NCBI RefSeq assembly: GCF_000799715.1 | Contig: NZ_JUHG01000013.1 | Location: forward strand, 124,001-188,000 | From: Martinezella rhizogenes | Lineage (GTDB): Bacteria > Pseudomonadota > Alphaproteobacteria > Rhizobiales > Rhizobiaceae | Length of the DNA: 64,000 bases | Direction of reading: 5' to 3' | Shown: piece after piece, positions 35,255 through 44,901 of the stretch | Position numbering within the stretch: the first letter of the stretch is position 1 | Layout: each line of letters opens with the position of its first letter | The notes under the pieces: model-generated | The model's input: the letters and a program-made list of their open reading frames with translations, nothing else | The model's database searches: none | Told to the model about the DNA's origin: nothing | Translations under genes and position numbers: made by a program

Positions 35255-36055
35255 ATGTCACCAGCCAGATCAGTCTATCGCTTCAACTCCGCCATCGTCC
35301 GCGAGCCATCCCGCTCGGTGGTCGACGGCCTGCGCGCCGAGGAGCGTGGCAGCCCGACCTATGAAGCCGTGAAGGCCGAGCATGATGCCTATATTGCGGT
35401 ACTGCGCGATGCCGGCGTCGAGGTGACCGTCCTGCCGGCTCTCGAATCCTTCCCCGATTCGATCTTCGTCGAAGACCCGGCGCTCGTCTTTACCGAAGGC
35501 GCGATCCTGCTGCGTCCCGGCGCGGCAAGCCGCTCCGGCGAAGCGGCTGAAATTGCGCCTACCTTGCGCGACATGTTCGAAACCGTGCTCGATCTTCCGG
35601 CTGGTTTTGCAGATGGCGGCGATATTCTGACGACGCCGAAGGGCGTGATGATCGGCCTTTCGGCACGAACCGATAGGGCCGGCGCTGAAGCGCTTATCGG
35701 CTGCCTCGGTAGGCTTGGCCACAAGGCGGAACTGGTCGCCACGCCGGAAGGCGTGCTGCATTTCAAGACCGCCTGCTCGCTGCTGGACGACGAAACCATG
35801 CTTTCGACCGCCCGCCTCGCCCAATCCGGCGTCTTCAAGGACTACAAGCAGATCATCATCCCGGAAGGAGAAGAGCCAGCGGCAAACGCGCTGCGGATCA
35901 ACGACATCCTGATGGTGCCTTCCGCATATCCGCACAGCCTCGAGCTTCTCGACAAGCACGGCTATAAGATTGTACCGGTGGCGACGGCGCAGATCGAGAT
36001 GATCGACGCAGGCCTCTCCTGCATGTCGCTGCGCTGGTATCGCGACAGCAACTAG
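35255..36055 (+). CDS. Dimethylargininase (N(G),N(G)-dimethylarginine dimethylaminohydrolase)
   Basis: This 266-residue guanidino-modifying enzyme hydrolyses methylated arginines to citrulline plus methylamines. ATG 35255 follows AAAGGAC; two further in-frame starts lie upstream. FPDSIFVEDPALVF, LPAGFADGGDIL, the catalytic histidine in EGVLHFKTACS and the nucleophile cysteine in DAGLSCMSLRW are all present. The fold is a beta/alpha propeller. Its 3' end converges on the asparaginase gene with six bases between stops. Nitrogen scavenging fits the surrounding asparagine module. Confidence 0.9.
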   Translation: MSPARSVYRFNSAIVREPSRSVVDGLRAEERGSPTYEAVKAEHDAYIAVLRDAGVEVTVLPALESFPDSIFVEDPALVFTEGAILLRPGAASRSGEAAEIAPTLRDMFETVLDLPAGFADGGDILTTPKGVMIGLSARTDRAGAEALIGCLGRLGHKAELVATPEGVLHFKTACSLLDDETMLSTARLAQSGVFKDYKQIIIPEGEEPAANALRINDILMVPSAYPHSLELLDKHGYKIVPVATAQIEMIDAGLSCMSLRWYRDSN

Positions 36056-36061
36056 TCTCGG

Positions 36062-37018
36062 TCAGACGGGGTCGCAATAGTCGCTGAATGCGCGGGAAAT
36101 CTGCCCCGCCGAGCTTCCGGAAGCGACGAGCGCGGCAAGCAGGATGCGGGCCTGGCCCGGCCGAAGTGTACGCGAGTGGATGGCGCCCGCGGCGGCCAGA
36201 TCATGCCCGCCGCCGCCGCCGCCATAACTCGACACCAGCAGGCCATCGGGAACCCGGCTTGAGACGATGACGGGAACGCCGCTATCCGCACAGCGCCTTA
36301 CTGCTTCGATCATGGCTGGATTGGCATTGCCGGAACCGAGAGCGGCGAGCACTATTCCTAGAGCGCCCGCATCGAGGCTCGCGTGGATGTGCGTGGCGTC
36401 ACAACCAGGATAAACTGCAACTATATCAACGCGAATGCCGGAAACTGGTGCCGACAGACGCGGGCTTTCGACATGCCCGATAGGACGTGCCGAACGGAAT
36501 GCATCGGTTTCGTCGGCGCTGCGCTTGTAGACACCCCATGCGGGAAGAATCCTGCCGCCGAAGGATACGAGAACGCCTCGACCTGCGTTGCCTTGGTCGA
36601 TAGCTATCTCGATCGCCAGGGCGAGATTGTCCGGCCCATCGGCATGCGGATGATCGGCGGTAAACTGCGCGCCGGTGAAAACGACCGGTTTGGAAGTTGC
36701 GTGCTGCAAATGAACGAGCAGCGCGGTCTCCTCCATCGCATCGGTGCCGTGCAAGACGACGATGCCGGAAATGGCCGGATCATCGAGCTGCTGTCTTACT
36801 CTATCGCTGATCCGCTGCATGTCGGAAAGCGTCAGGCTGGCCGAATCTTTCGACATCAGATCAATGGGGTGTAGCCGGGCATTGACCTGCGGAACAAGCG
36901 CAAGAAGATCCTCACCCGTCAGGCTTGGCGTGCTGGCGCCATCGGCGCCGCGCTTGCTCGCAATGGTGCCGCCGGTGGCGATGACTGCCACCAGCGGATG
37001 GATTTTCTGCGCGTTCAA
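36062..37018 (-). CDS. Asparaginase
   Basis: A 318-residue L-asparaginase. Catalytic threonines are in [10 protein letters not shown] and [11 protein letters not shown], with [18 protein letters not shown] typical of the bacterial family. No signal peptide is seen, so it is cytoplasmic. The best start is TTG 37018, which overlaps the permease TGA as TTGA; the frame continues upstream, but inside the permease gene. It converts asparagine imported by AnsP-like permease to aspartate, the substrate of aspA. A six-glycine run ([11 protein letters not shown]) is an oddity near the C-terminal third. Confidence 0.93.
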   Translation of the reverse strand: MNAQKIHPLVAVIATGGTIASKRGADGASTPSLTGEDLLALVPQVNARLHPIDLMSKDSASLTLSDMQRISDRVRQQLDDPAISGIVVLHGTDAMEETALLVHLQHATSKPVVFTGAQFTADHPHADGPDNLALAIEIAIDQGNAGRGVLVSFGGRILPAWGVYKRSADETDAFRSARPIGHVESPRLSAPVSGIRVDIVAVYPGCDATHIHASLDAGALGIVLAALGSGNANPAMIEAVRRCADSGVPVIVSSRVPDGLLVSSYGGGGGGHDLAAAGAIHSRTLRPGQARILLAALVASGSSAGQISRAFSDYCDPV

Positions 37019-38475
37019 TGCGGCGCTTCCGCACTGACGACACGTTCGCCGGCCAGGCGATGAATGCGCTCGCGCAGCAGATACCATCCGGCAATCAGCG
37101 CCGGAATGATGACTATGAGCGAGGCGATGGTCCAGGTGCCGACAGGATAATCAAAGGCCATGAGCACCAACACACCGAAGAGAAACACGAGGGTCAGGAT
37201 GCCGGTATAGGGTGCGCCAAACATGCGGAAGTCGGGTCGGACAAGCTCTCCACGGCGGGACAGATGCCACAGCTTGAGCTGGCAAAGCACGATGACGCCC
37301 CATGCGCAGATGATCCCCAGAGCCGACAGGCTGAGCGCGATCTCGAAGGCCGCAGCCGGTACGACCGCATTTAGCGCCACGCCGAGAACGGTCACGACCG
37401 CAGTCACCGCAATGCCGCCATAGGGTACGCCAGCCTTGTTCATCTTCGCGAGTGCCGCAGGGGCTGAGCCCGACACAGCCATCGAATGAAGAATGCGGCC
37501 CGTCGAATAGAGACCTGCATTCAGCGAGGAGAGCACAGCGGTCAGAACCACCAGGTTCATGATGACGTCGGCACCCTCGACCCCGATGGAGCCGAAGAAG
37601 GTCACGAAGGGGCTCTCGCCAGCCTTATAGGCCGTGTAAGGCAGGAGGAGCGAGAGCAGCAGCACCGAGCCGACATAGAAGATCAGAAGACGGGCGACAA
37701 CGGTACGGATTGCGCCGGGTATGACCTTGCGCGGATCGGCGGTTTCGCCTGCCGTAGTGCCGATCAACTCGACCGAGGCATAGGCAAACACGACGCCCTG
37801 AATGATGACGAAGGCGGGCAGGACACCGTTGGGGAAAAAGCCGCCATTGTCAGTGATGATGCTCAAACCGACGGTATGCCCCTCCAAGGGGGTGCCGAAC
37901 ACGACAAAATAGATGCCGACGACCAGGAAGGTCACAAGGGCCACAACCTTGATCAGGCTGAACCAGAATTCGAGCTCGCCGAATACCTTCACCGACAGCA
38001 TGTTCATCACCAGGACGACGAGAAGAGCCGTCAGCGCGAATACCCACTGGTCGATCCCCGCCAGCCAGGGGACGTAATGCTTGAAGAAATTCATATAAAG
38101 TGCAACGGCGGTCACGTCGGCCACCGACGTCATCGCCCAGTTCAGCCAGTACATCCAACCGGCGGCGAATGCCATCTTCTCGCCGTAGAACTCGCGAGCA
38201 TAGGAGACGAAGGAGCCTGAGCTCGGACGATACATGATCAACTCGCCGAGCGCGCGCAGCACCAGGAACGCGAAGAAGCCGCAGAGCGCATAGACGAAGA
38301 CTAGCGCGGGACCGGCTTGGGCAAGTCGCCCGCCAGCACCCAGGAACAATCCGGTGCCGATCGCGCCTCCGATGGCGATCATCTGGATCTGCCTCGGCTT
38401 GAGGGCCTTATGGTATCCGAGGTCTTCCTCGACAAATACCTCGCGTTCGGCCGATGTGGTTTTCATTGATTCCAT
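37015..38475 (-). CDS. APC family amino acid permease, AnsP/GabP-like
   Basis: This 486-residue transporter with about twelve membrane helices begins [14 protein letters not shown] after a strong GGAGGAGAG; the longer frame to 38538 has none. [27 protein letters not shown] and [34 protein letters not shown] are the amino acid permease signature segments. Coupling to asparaginase by a four-base overlap makes asparagine the likeliest substrate. Its promoter region, shared with divergent aspA, holds a 29-bp inverted repeat. Confidence 0.92.
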   Translation of the reverse strand: MESMKTTSAEREVFVEEDLGYHKALKPRQIQMIAIGGAIGTGLFLGAGGRLAQAGPALVFVYALCGFFAFLVLRALGELIMYRPSSGSFVSYAREFYGEKMAFAAGWMYWLNWAMTSVADVTAVALYMNFFKHYVPWLAGIDQWVFALTALLVVLVMNMLSVKVFGELEFWFSLIKVVALVTFLVVGIYFVVFGTPLEGHTVGLSIITDNGGFFPNGVLPAFVIIQGVVFAYASVELIGTTAGETADPRKVIPGAIRTVVARLLIFYVGSVLLLSLLLPYTAYKAGESPFVTFFGSIGVEGADVIMNLVVLTAVLSSLNAGLYSTGRILHSMAVSGSAPAALAKMNKAGVPYGGIAVTAVVTVLGVALNAVVPAAAFEIALSLSALGIICAWGVIVLCQLKLWHLSRRGELVRPDFRMFGAPYTGILTLVFLFGVLVLMAFDYPVGTWTIASLIVIIPALIAGWYLLRERIHRLAGERVVSAEAPH

Positions 38476-38713
38476 TGATATCTCTCCTCCCAATGAACTC
38501 GTTCTTCTGCTGGCGACCTCTGGCCGCATCGGGAACAAAAGCGCACCCGGTTTGTCCGTTCGCTGCCCGGCGACTGCAAATGCAGATCACCGACCTCAAG
38601 GCAGCGCTGTAAAGCTGCATGACAGATTTTATTCCCTCATAGTCGCATAGAAAGTCGCGCGTCAAGTGGCATCTGCCCTTATTGACCTTAGGATATTGAT
38701 TGATTACGGTCAA

Positions 38714-38742
38714 AATATCTGTCAGACAGCTTGACAGATATT
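38714..38742. promoter_or_regulatory. 29-bp inverted repeat, probable operator of the asparagine module
   Basis: Perfect 11-base arms AATATCTGTCA (38714-38724) and TGACAGATATT (38732-38742) flank a seven-base spacer. The repeat is 33 bases before aspA and about 240 before the permease gene. A related sequence lies before the FCD regulator gene at 40906-40920, so the same protein probably binds both. Confidence 0.75.
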
Positions 38743-38774
38743 AGCGTCTCGCGCCATTGGAGGATAATGTGGTC

Positions 38775-40196
38775 ATGACTCGCAGGGAGCACGATTTGCT
38801 GGGAACCAAAGAGATCCCAGCGGATGTTTATTGGGGCGTGCATACGGCACGAGCGGTGGAGAACTTCCCCATCACGGGCGTGACGATCGGGCGCAATTCC
38901 TATCTCGTCCGGGGCCTGACCTTCGTAAAGGAAGCCGCGGCAATTGCGAACCACGAGCTCGGGCTACTCGATCAGGTAAGAATGGATGCGATCGTCCGGG
39001 CCTGCCGCGAGATTCGGGCCGGGGGGCTTCACGACCAGTTCGTCGTGGACGAAATCCAGGGCGGAGCCGGCACCTCGACGAACATGAACGCAAACGAGGT
39101 CATCGCCAATCGCGCCCTCGAACTGCTCGGCCATAGCAAGGGCGACTATGCCCACCTGCACCCGAACGACCACGTCAATCTCAGCCAATCAACCAACGAC
39201 GCCTACCCGACGGCAATCAACATCGCGCTGATCGAGGCGATCGACGACCTCGCGGCCTCGATGACGATGCTGAAGACCGCCTTCGACCGCAAAGCGCAGG
39301 AATTCGCCCGGTTCATCAAAATGGGGCGGACGCAGCTGCAGGATGCTGTCCCGATGACGCTCGGACAAGAGTTCCGGACCTTCGTCGTGATGCTCGGCGA
39401 GGACAAGGCGCGACTCATCGAGTCCGCCGCGCTGCTGCACGAGATCAATCTCGGCGCCACCGCCATTGGCACCGGACTGAACGCCCCTCGCGGATATGCG
39501 GCACTGGCATGCCAGCACCTGTCGCGGCTGACAGGACGCCCGCTCGTCACGGCGGACGACTTGATCGAGGCGACGCAGGATCCAGGCGCATTCGTGCACC
39601 TGTCAGGAGTGCTCAAGCGCGTCGCGGTCAAACTGTCGAAGACCTGCAACGACCTTCGCCTGCTTTCCTCTGGTCCGCGTGCGGGTATCGGCGAAATCAC
39701 CCTGCCCGCCGTGCAGGCGGGATCGAGCATCATGCCCGGGAAGATCAATCCGGTTATCCCCGAGATGGTCAATCAGGTCGCCTATGCGGTGATCGGCAAC
39801 GATATCACCATCACCATGGCGGCCGAAGCCGGCCAGCTCCAGCTCAACGCCTTCGAGCCCATCATGGTGCGCGCCCTCTCCCAGAGCATCAGCCAGTTAA
39901 GTGCGGCCTGCCGCATCCTGGCGGAACGCTGCGTCGATGGCATCAAGGCCAATCCCGCGATCATGGCCGCACGGGTGGAAGAGTCGATCGGCCTTGCCAC
40001 CGCGCTCAATCCGCTGATCGGTTACTACGCGGCCACTGAAGTCGCGCAAGAAGCGCTCGCCAGCGGCCGCACGGTGCCGGAGGTCGTCCTCGAACGCGGA
40101 CATCTGACCGTCGAACAGCTGCAAAAGGCGCTCAGCCCCGAGCACCTCGCCAACCTGCCCGCTATCGTCAATGCCGAGCCTGATCTTCTCCAATGA
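38775..40196 (+). CDS. aspA: Aspartate ammonia-lyase
   Basis: AspA deaminates L-aspartate to fumarate and ammonia. The 473-residue protein has LLGTKEIPADVYWGVHTARA, NVNLSQ-like HVNLSQSTNDAYPT, the TGLNAPRGY region and the fumarase/aspartase signature GSSIMPGKINPV. ATG 38775 was chosen; GTG 38769, five bases after GGAGG, is an equally possible start. It is divergent from the asparagine permease/asparaginase pair and completes the path from asparagine to the TCA cycle. Its 3' end overlaps the opposing regulator gene by 29 bases. Confidence 0.96.
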   Translation: MTRREHDLLGTKEIPADVYWGVHTARAVENFPITGVTIGRNSYLVRGLTFVKEAAAIANHELGLLDQVRMDAIVRACREIRAGGLHDQFVVDEIQGGAGTSTNMNANEVIANRALELLGHSKGDYAHLHPNDHVNLSQSTNDAYPTAINIALIEAIDDLAASMTMLKTAFDRKAQEFARFIKMGRTQLQDAVPMTLGQEFRTFVVMLGEDKARLIESAALLHEINLGATAIGTGLNAPRGYAALACQHLSRLTGRPLVTADDLIEATQDPGAFVHLSGVLKRVAVKLSKTCNDLRLLSSGPRAGIGEITLPAVQAGSSIMPGKINPVIPEMVNQVAYAVIGNDITITMAAEAGQLQLNAFEPIMVRALSQSISQLSAACRILAERCVDGIKANPAIMAARVEESIGLATALNPLIGYYAATEVAQEALASGRTVPEVVLERGHLTVEQLQKALSPEHLANLPAIVNAEPDLLQ

Positions 40197-40881
40197 TAGT
40201 GGTCACCACCTGCCTCACCTGACCCAGGTGAAGCTCCATTGCCTCGCGCGCCTCCTGCCCTGAGCCCGCCTTGATCGCGTCCACGATCCGGCGGTGCTCA
40301 AGGTTCGATGCCGAGCGCCGGCCGGCCATCATGTTCACCATCTCTGATTGCAGGGAAAGCGCTTCGCGAGCATCGGCCACGATCTTTGCAAACAGGGCGT
40401 TGCCCGAGGCATCAGCGATCACGCCGTGAAACTGCGAGTCGAGCAACACCCACGGGTACGGCTCCTCTTCCGTCTCCATCTTGTCGCACAGCTCCAGCAA
40501 TGCTGCGAGTTGCTGCTCCGTCCGGCGCAGCGCCGCCCAGCCCGCGGCGGGAATCTCGATGAAGGGACGCGCCTCGATCAGATCGCGAGCCGAGTAGGCG
40601 CCGTAGTTGAGTTCCGGGCTCGGTACCGCGGTCATGACATAGGTGCCGCTGCCGGTGCGGGTTTGCGTCAGACCGAGCGTTTGAAGAGAGCGCAGAGCCT
40701 CGCGGATGATGGGCCGGCTCACGCCATACCTTTCCGCCAGTTGAGCCTCCGATGGCAGGCGTGTGCCGATGGTCAGCTGGCCCGAGCCGATAGCCGAACG
40801 CAAATCTTCAAAGACCGCCTCGGCGGCGTTCTTCCGACTGATCGGCTTTGTCTCGGATAACCAGTCAGCCAATTCGCTCAT
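40168..40881 (-). CDS. FadR/GntR family regulator of the asparagine module (FCD type)
   Basis: This 237-residue regulator starts MSELADWLSETK. The winged helix (AVFEDLRSAIGSGQLTIGTRLPSEAQLAERYGVSRPIIREALRSLQTLGL) is canonical and the FCD domain has the DSQFHGVIADASGN histidine region. It is transcribed toward aspA, and the 3' ends overlap by 29 bases (40168-40196). An operator-like sequence before it shares 14 of 15 bases with part of the aspA/permease inverted repeat. This supports control of both its own gene and the module. The effector is unknown; aspartate or asparagine is likely. Confidence 0.9.
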   Translation of the reverse strand: MSELADWLSETKPISRKNAAEAVFEDLRSAIGSGQLTIGTRLPSEAQLAERYGVSRPIIREALRSLQTLGLTQTRTGSGTYVMTAVPSPELNYGAYSARDLIEARPFIEIPAAGWAALRRTEQQLAALLELCDKMETEEEPYPWVLLDSQFHGVIADASGNALFAKIVADAREALSLQSEMVNMMAGRRSASNLEHRRIVDAIKAGSGQEAREAMELHLGQVRQVVTTIIGEDQARH

Positions 40882-40905
40882 ACTCCCGCTTGATAGACAC
40901 TTCGG

Positions 40906-40920
40906 ATCTGTCAAACAGCT
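40906..40920. promoter_or_regulatory. Second copy of the asparagine-module operator half
   Basis: ATCTGTCAAACAGCT matches ATCTGTCAGACAGCT at 38717-38731 in 14 of 15 positions. It lies 25 bases upstream of the regulator start, as expected for autoregulation. A partial inverted arm (TTGATAGA) lies just before it. Confidence 0.55.
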
Positions 40921-40990
40921 AAGCTGAATCTTGACGGGCATCAAGCGCAGACACGCGAGAGTTGCTCTTAGAGCTCGATTTTGCGGAAGC

Positions 40991-41857
40991 CTACCGGTGC
41001 GTTCGCGGATAAGGATTGCTCTCCGGGAAGCTCCAGCCGGCGATGATCTCGGGATCGGCCTGCCACACTTCCACCTTCAGCGGATAGCATGCCGCCTCGT
41101 CGCTCGAATGGCCTGTGCCGCAATCACCGCCGGGGCATGCGGAAAGTGCTCCCAGAAGATCAATCTCAGCGAAGAACTCGATGAAATCGCCCGGCCGCAC
41201 AGGGCTGGCCTTCATGAAATATTGATGGGTATCTCGCGTGAAGCCGGTGCACATGAAGACGTTCAAGACGTCATGCACATGCGCTTCGGCCTCCTGAACG
41301 GATATGTTCTGTTCCTCGGCAAGCGCGCGCGTCAAGTTCGAATGGCAGCAGTGATGATAATCGTTCCCCTGCAGCAACCGGTTGGTATAGGGATCGCAAC
41401 GTGTACCGATAACGTCGTGGACACCTGCGCCGTCATCATCCCAGCCGTACCAGCCGAGCGTATCATGGGTGATCGTCGCCATCGGCCGCAGCGATGGCAA
41501 GCTGCTCCACAATCGATCGCCAACACCGACATGCGTGGCATGCAAGGCGCGGGTCTTGCCGCTGAAGAAGCGTTCCGAAAGGTCATTCGCATTCCAGAGA
41601 TTGAGGTCGCCGACCTGCGAACCCTCTATGCTGACGATGCGGAAAAAATGCCCTTGGGGAACGTGAAAGCTGCGCGCCTCCCTCGGCGGGACGATGGTCT
41701 CGCTCACCTTCGTCAGCTTCTGCCGCGCTCTATTCAAAAGACCAAGATCGGCGGCCGGAAGCGTCTCCACCGGATAGACCACGACCAGCGGCTTGCTGCG
41801 GCGATCGTGCGCGTCGGAAGGGATGGGAGGCACGGATGAATTCTGCATTACGATCAC
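40991..41857 (-). CDS. DUF1989 (urea carboxylase-associated) family protein
   Basis: About 288 residues of the DUF1989 family, found with urea carboxylase and aminomethyltransferase-like genes. QVGDLNLWNANDLSERF, ATHVGVGDRLWSSLPSLRPMATI, NDYHHCCHSNLTRAL and the cysteine/histidine-rich CPGGDCGTGHSSDEAACYPL are hallmark segments and suggest metal binding. The catalytic role in the family is not settled. No urea carboxylase is in the window. A divergent LysR gene 150 bases away probably regulates it. The start could be GTG 41857 or ATG 41848; neither has ideal spacing. Confidence 0.85.
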   Translation of the reverse strand: MIVMQNSSVPPIPSDAHDRRSKPLVVVYPVETLPAADLGLLNRARQKLTKVSETIVPPREARSFHVPQGHFFRIVSIEGSQVGDLNLWNANDLSERFFSGKTRALHATHVGVGDRLWSSLPSLRPMATITHDTLGWYGWDDDGAGVHDVIGTRCDPYTNRLLQGNDYHHCCHSNLTRALAEEQNISVQEAEAHVHDVLNVFMCTGFTRDTHQYFMKASPVRPGDFIEFFAEIDLLGALSACPGGDCGTGHSSDEAACYPLKVEVWQADPEIIAGWSFPESNPYPRTHR

Positions 41858-42006
41858 TATCCCTTACCGGTTTGTGTGATGATGACCTGAGCGCTTGTCG
41901 AACGCACATCAAAATCACCAGTTTCAGCGGCACACTAACGAAATGGCACCACCGGACAACACAGTTTGTTCTTGTCCTTTGGCCAAGCCTGACTTAGTCA
42001 TTATCC

Positions 42007-42882
42007 ATGACCAACCTTCCCCTTGCCTCCCTGCGCGCCTTCGAGGCCGCCGCGCGTCACGAGAGTTTCGTCAAGGCTGCCACCGAGCTCAATCTGACGG
42101 CGGCCGGCGTCAGCCAGCATGTGCGAACGGTGGAAAACTGGCTGAGCGTCCCGCTTTTCGTGCGGCAAACGCGCGGTGTCGTGCTCACCGCGGCCGGCCG
42201 CGAGTTCGGGGCGGCGGTGACACACGGGCTCGGACATATCGAAATCGCCGCCCAGCAACTGCGGCTCGAAATCCACAGCCGCCCGATCAGCATTGCCTGC
42301 ATCGCATCGATGGCAACGCGATGGCTCATTCCGCAATTGCCGAGATTTAGAGCGGCTTATCCAGACCTTCGCATCAACATCGTCTATGCACTTGAGGCAA
42401 AGACGCCGGAAGCGGCTGGCGTCGATCTGTTGATACGTCATGGACTACGGCCTGGCCCAAGCGCGATCGAGCTTCTGAGCGCCGAAACGCGCCCGACCTG
42501 TTCGGCGGAATTTCGCGCCCATCACGGCAAGCTTGAAACACCTCGCGATCTGGCCAGCGCCGAGCTCCTTCATGACGAGACCATCGATGCCTGGGCACGC
42601 TGGTTCACCATCGCCGGCCTTCACGACACACCCAGGGCCGGCCCTATCTTTGCCGATTTCAACCTGATGATCGGATCGGTCATCAGCTGCCAGGGCATCG
42701 GTCTTTGCCCGACGGCGCTGATTGCTGATGAACTGGCGCAAGGATCGTTAGTAACCCTGTTCGACTCAGCCTCGGATACGGACAAGGCCTATTGGCTTAT
42801 CGAGGCAAAGAGCCTTTCCCGTGAAGTCGTGATGTTTCGAGATTGGCTGATTGCGGCAAGCGATGAGCGTCGGAGCACCTAA
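42007..42882 (+). CDS. LysR family transcriptional regulator, GcvA-like
   Basis: A regulator of 291 residues with PLASLRAFEAAARHESFVKAATELNLTAAGVSQHVRTVENWLSVPLFVR, the GcvA-type winged helix, and a substrate domain starting RPISIACIASMATRWLIPQLPRFRAAYP. It is divergent from the DUF1989 gene and is its likely regulator. GcvA relatives commonly sense glycine or other small nitrogen compounds, but the effector here is unknown. Confidence 0.93.
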   Translation: MTNLPLASLRAFEAAARHESFVKAATELNLTAAGVSQHVRTVENWLSVPLFVRQTRGVVLTAAGREFGAAVTHGLGHIEIAAQQLRLEIHSRPISIACIASMATRWLIPQLPRFRAAYPDLRINIVYALEAKTPEAAGVDLLIRHGLRPGPSAIELLSAETRPTCSAEFRAHHGKLETPRDLASAELLHDETIDAWARWFTIAGLHDTPRAGPIFADFNLMIGSVISCQGIGLCPTALIADELAQGSLVTLFDSASDTDKAYWLIEAKSLSREVVMFRDWLIAASDERRST

Positions 42883-42932
42883 CGGCGCCGAGTGTGTACC
42901 TCATCTGTGATTCCCGCCCAACCGCAGGGCAC

Positions 42933-43877
42933 TCAAACTGTGCTTGCGGGCAAATCGGGAGCAGCCACCGTTTGGCTTGCTCTGCGACGTTCGGCAGCCT
43001 TCAGCATATCCACGAAGGCACGAACCCTGGCGGGACGAAACCGCGCCGGCGGAAAGACGGCATGGATGCCGCCGGCAGGCAGGCTCCAGTCCGGCAGGAT
43101 GCGAACCAGCCTTCCCGCCTCAATGTCCTTCGCCGCCATGTAATCCGGGAATACCGAGACCCCTACACCGGCGAGAACGCAGGCATAGGCCGCCGGTGTC
43201 TTGTCGGCGGTCACCGGGCAATTGACGTCAATTGTAACCGTCTCCCGCTCGGCATGCGAAAAAGTCCAGCGAAGCGGGTTTCGCAATGCTGCGTTGGCGA
43301 CCCATGGCAGGTAGGTCGTATCGGCCGGAGCTGAAATGGAAGGCATGGCGCCGGTCAGGGATGGCGCGCCGACGAGATACTGATCAAAGGTGCCAAGACG
43401 CCGCGCCTGATTGCTGGAATCCGCAAGCCAGCCAACGCGAATGGCGAGGTCTACCTGACCGGCAACCAAGTCCATGACATCGTCATCGAAGATGACGTTG
43501 ACCTGCATTTGGGGGAAACGCTGGCGATAGGCCGCGATTGTCGGCGCCACGACGGCCGCGCCATAGTCAAGTGACGCGGTCAGCGTCAGCATGCCCGAAG
43601 GCTGGTTCGCCTTTTGCGACATCTCGGCATATGCCGCCTCCGCCTCGCGCAGAATGATGACGCAGCGATCGTGGAAAAGGCGGCCCTCGTCCGTCGCGTG
43701 AAGCCGGCGCGTCGTGCGGGTCAACAGCGTGACGCCCAACTCCTGCTCCAGCCTGGCGACTTGATGGCTGACGACAGCCTTTGCGACACCGAGCCGCTCG
43801 GCTGCCAATGTAAAGGAACCGGTGTCGACGACCGTTGTGAAGAAGATAAGCCGGTTCAGATTGAGAAGATCGCTCAC
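42933..43877 (-). CDS. LysR family transcriptional regulator
   Basis: This 314-residue LysR protein has LNRLIFFTTVVDTGSFTLAAERLGVAKAVVSHQVARLEQELGVTLLTRTTRRLHAT at the N-terminus and a LysR-type effector domain. It is divergent from the MBL-fold gene (44004), with about 125 bases between, and probably controls that gene. It converges on the GcvA-like gene. Confidence 0.93.
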   Translation of the reverse strand: MSDLLNLNRLIFFTTVVDTGSFTLAAERLGVAKAVVSHQVARLEQELGVTLLTRTTRRLHATDEGRLFHDRCVIILREAEAAYAEMSQKANQPSGMLTLTASLDYGAAVVAPTIAAYRQRFPQMQVNVIFDDDVMDLVAGQVDLAIRVGWLADSSNQARRLGTFDQYLVGAPSLTGAMPSISAPADTTYLPWVANAALRNPLRWTFSHAERETVTIDVNCPVTADKTPAAYACVLAGVGVSVFPDYMAAKDIEAGRLVRILPDWSLPAGGIHAVFPPARFRPARVRAFVDMLKAAERRRASQTVAAPDLPASTV

Positions 43878-44003
43878 TGTGCTTTGTCAAACCAGATCAT
43901 ACAGTCTGTATGATTGAATGATATTTATCTCCTAATCAAGGCCTGTGATAGCATGCGTTGCATCTTCGGCTGCCTCGCATTCCACCTGATCGGGAGAATT
44001 GAT

Positions 44004-44897
44004 ATGATCACACGCCGCGACACCTTCAAGCTTGCATTCACGGCCGGTCTAGCCGCCGCTCCCCTCACCCTGGCGCGCGCCGCGAACGGCAAGCTCGAAT
44101 GGACGTACTTCCAGGCGGGTGAAACGGGGTTTCGCCGCACGCCGGTCCTCCTGACGGGCAAAAAGAACGCCATCCTGCTCGACGGTGGCTTCACGCTTTC
44201 TGACGGACGCGCCGTTGCGGATGCCATCAAGGCTACGGGCAAGCGGCTAACGACCATTTTCGTGAGCTGCAACGATCCCGATTACTACTTCAGCCTGCGA
44301 CCTATCGTAGAGGCTTTCCCGAAAGCGAAGATTATCGCCAAGCCGGTCACGGTCGAAGCGATCAAGGCCAATGTCCAAGCCAAGCTGGGGGCCTGGGGGC
44401 CTCAACTCAAGGAAAACGGCCCGCAGAAACTGGCCGACGTCGTCATTCCCGAACTGTCCGACCTGACCTCTCTCGATCTCGAAGGGGCTCGCATCGAGAT
44501 TATCGAAGTGCCCGGAATGCACGACCGGCGCTACATCTGGGTGCCGTCGCTCAAAGCCGTCTTCGGCGGCGTTCTCATCAGTTCCGGCATCCACGTCTGG
44601 ATCGCCGACACGGCGACGCCGGAGCTGCGCGCTGCTTGGGTCAAGGCGCTTGATGCCATCGCCGCGCGCAAGCCGCAGATCGTCATTCCCGGCCATCAGG
44701 CAGAGGGAGCCGAACAGGGGATCGCGGCAATCACCTTCACACGCGACTATCTTCTTGCCTTCGAAGAGGAAATGGGACGAACGAAGGACAGTGCTGAACT
44801 GATCGCCGCGATGACCAAGCGTTATCCCAACCTCAAGGACGTCGGCTCACTCCAACTCGGCGCCAAGGTCGCCAAGGGCGAAATGAAGTGGGGCTGA
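44004..44897 (+). CDS. Exported MBL-fold protein with degenerate metal motif
   Basis: A protein of 297 residues starting MITRRDTFKLAFTAGLAAAPLTLARA, a twin-arginine-like export signal; GGGAGA precedes ATG 44004. It follows the layout of MBL-fold hydrolases (NAILLDGGFTLSDGRAVADAIK, YIWVPSLKAVFGGVLISSGIHVWIAD, VIPGHQAEG). However, the usual HxHxDH-like motif reads SCNDPDYYFS at 88-97, so both histidines are replaced. The protein may have lost zinc chemistry, or use another ligand set. The next gene on the opposite strand is an amidase, with stops five bases apart. Confidence 0.82.
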   Translation: MITRRDTFKLAFTAGLAAAPLTLARAANGKLEWTYFQAGETGFRRTPVLLTGKKNAILLDGGFTLSDGRAVADAIKATGKRLTTIFVSCNDPDYYFSLRPIVEAFPKAKIIAKPVTVEAIKANVQAKLGAWGPQLKENGPQKLADVVIPELSDLTSLDLEGARIEIIEVPGMHDRRYIWVPSLKAVFGGVLISSGIHVWIADTATPELRAAWVKALDAIAARKPQIVIPGHQAEGAEQGIAAITFTRDYLLAFEEEMGRTKDSAELIAAMTKRYPNLKDVGSLQLGAKVAKGEMKWG

Positions 44898-44901
44898 CGA
44901 C

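Noticed and set aside
36062..38538. Possible frameshift or fusion between permease and asparaginase genes
   Set aside because: The TTGA overlap explains the junction, and both proteins have full family length.
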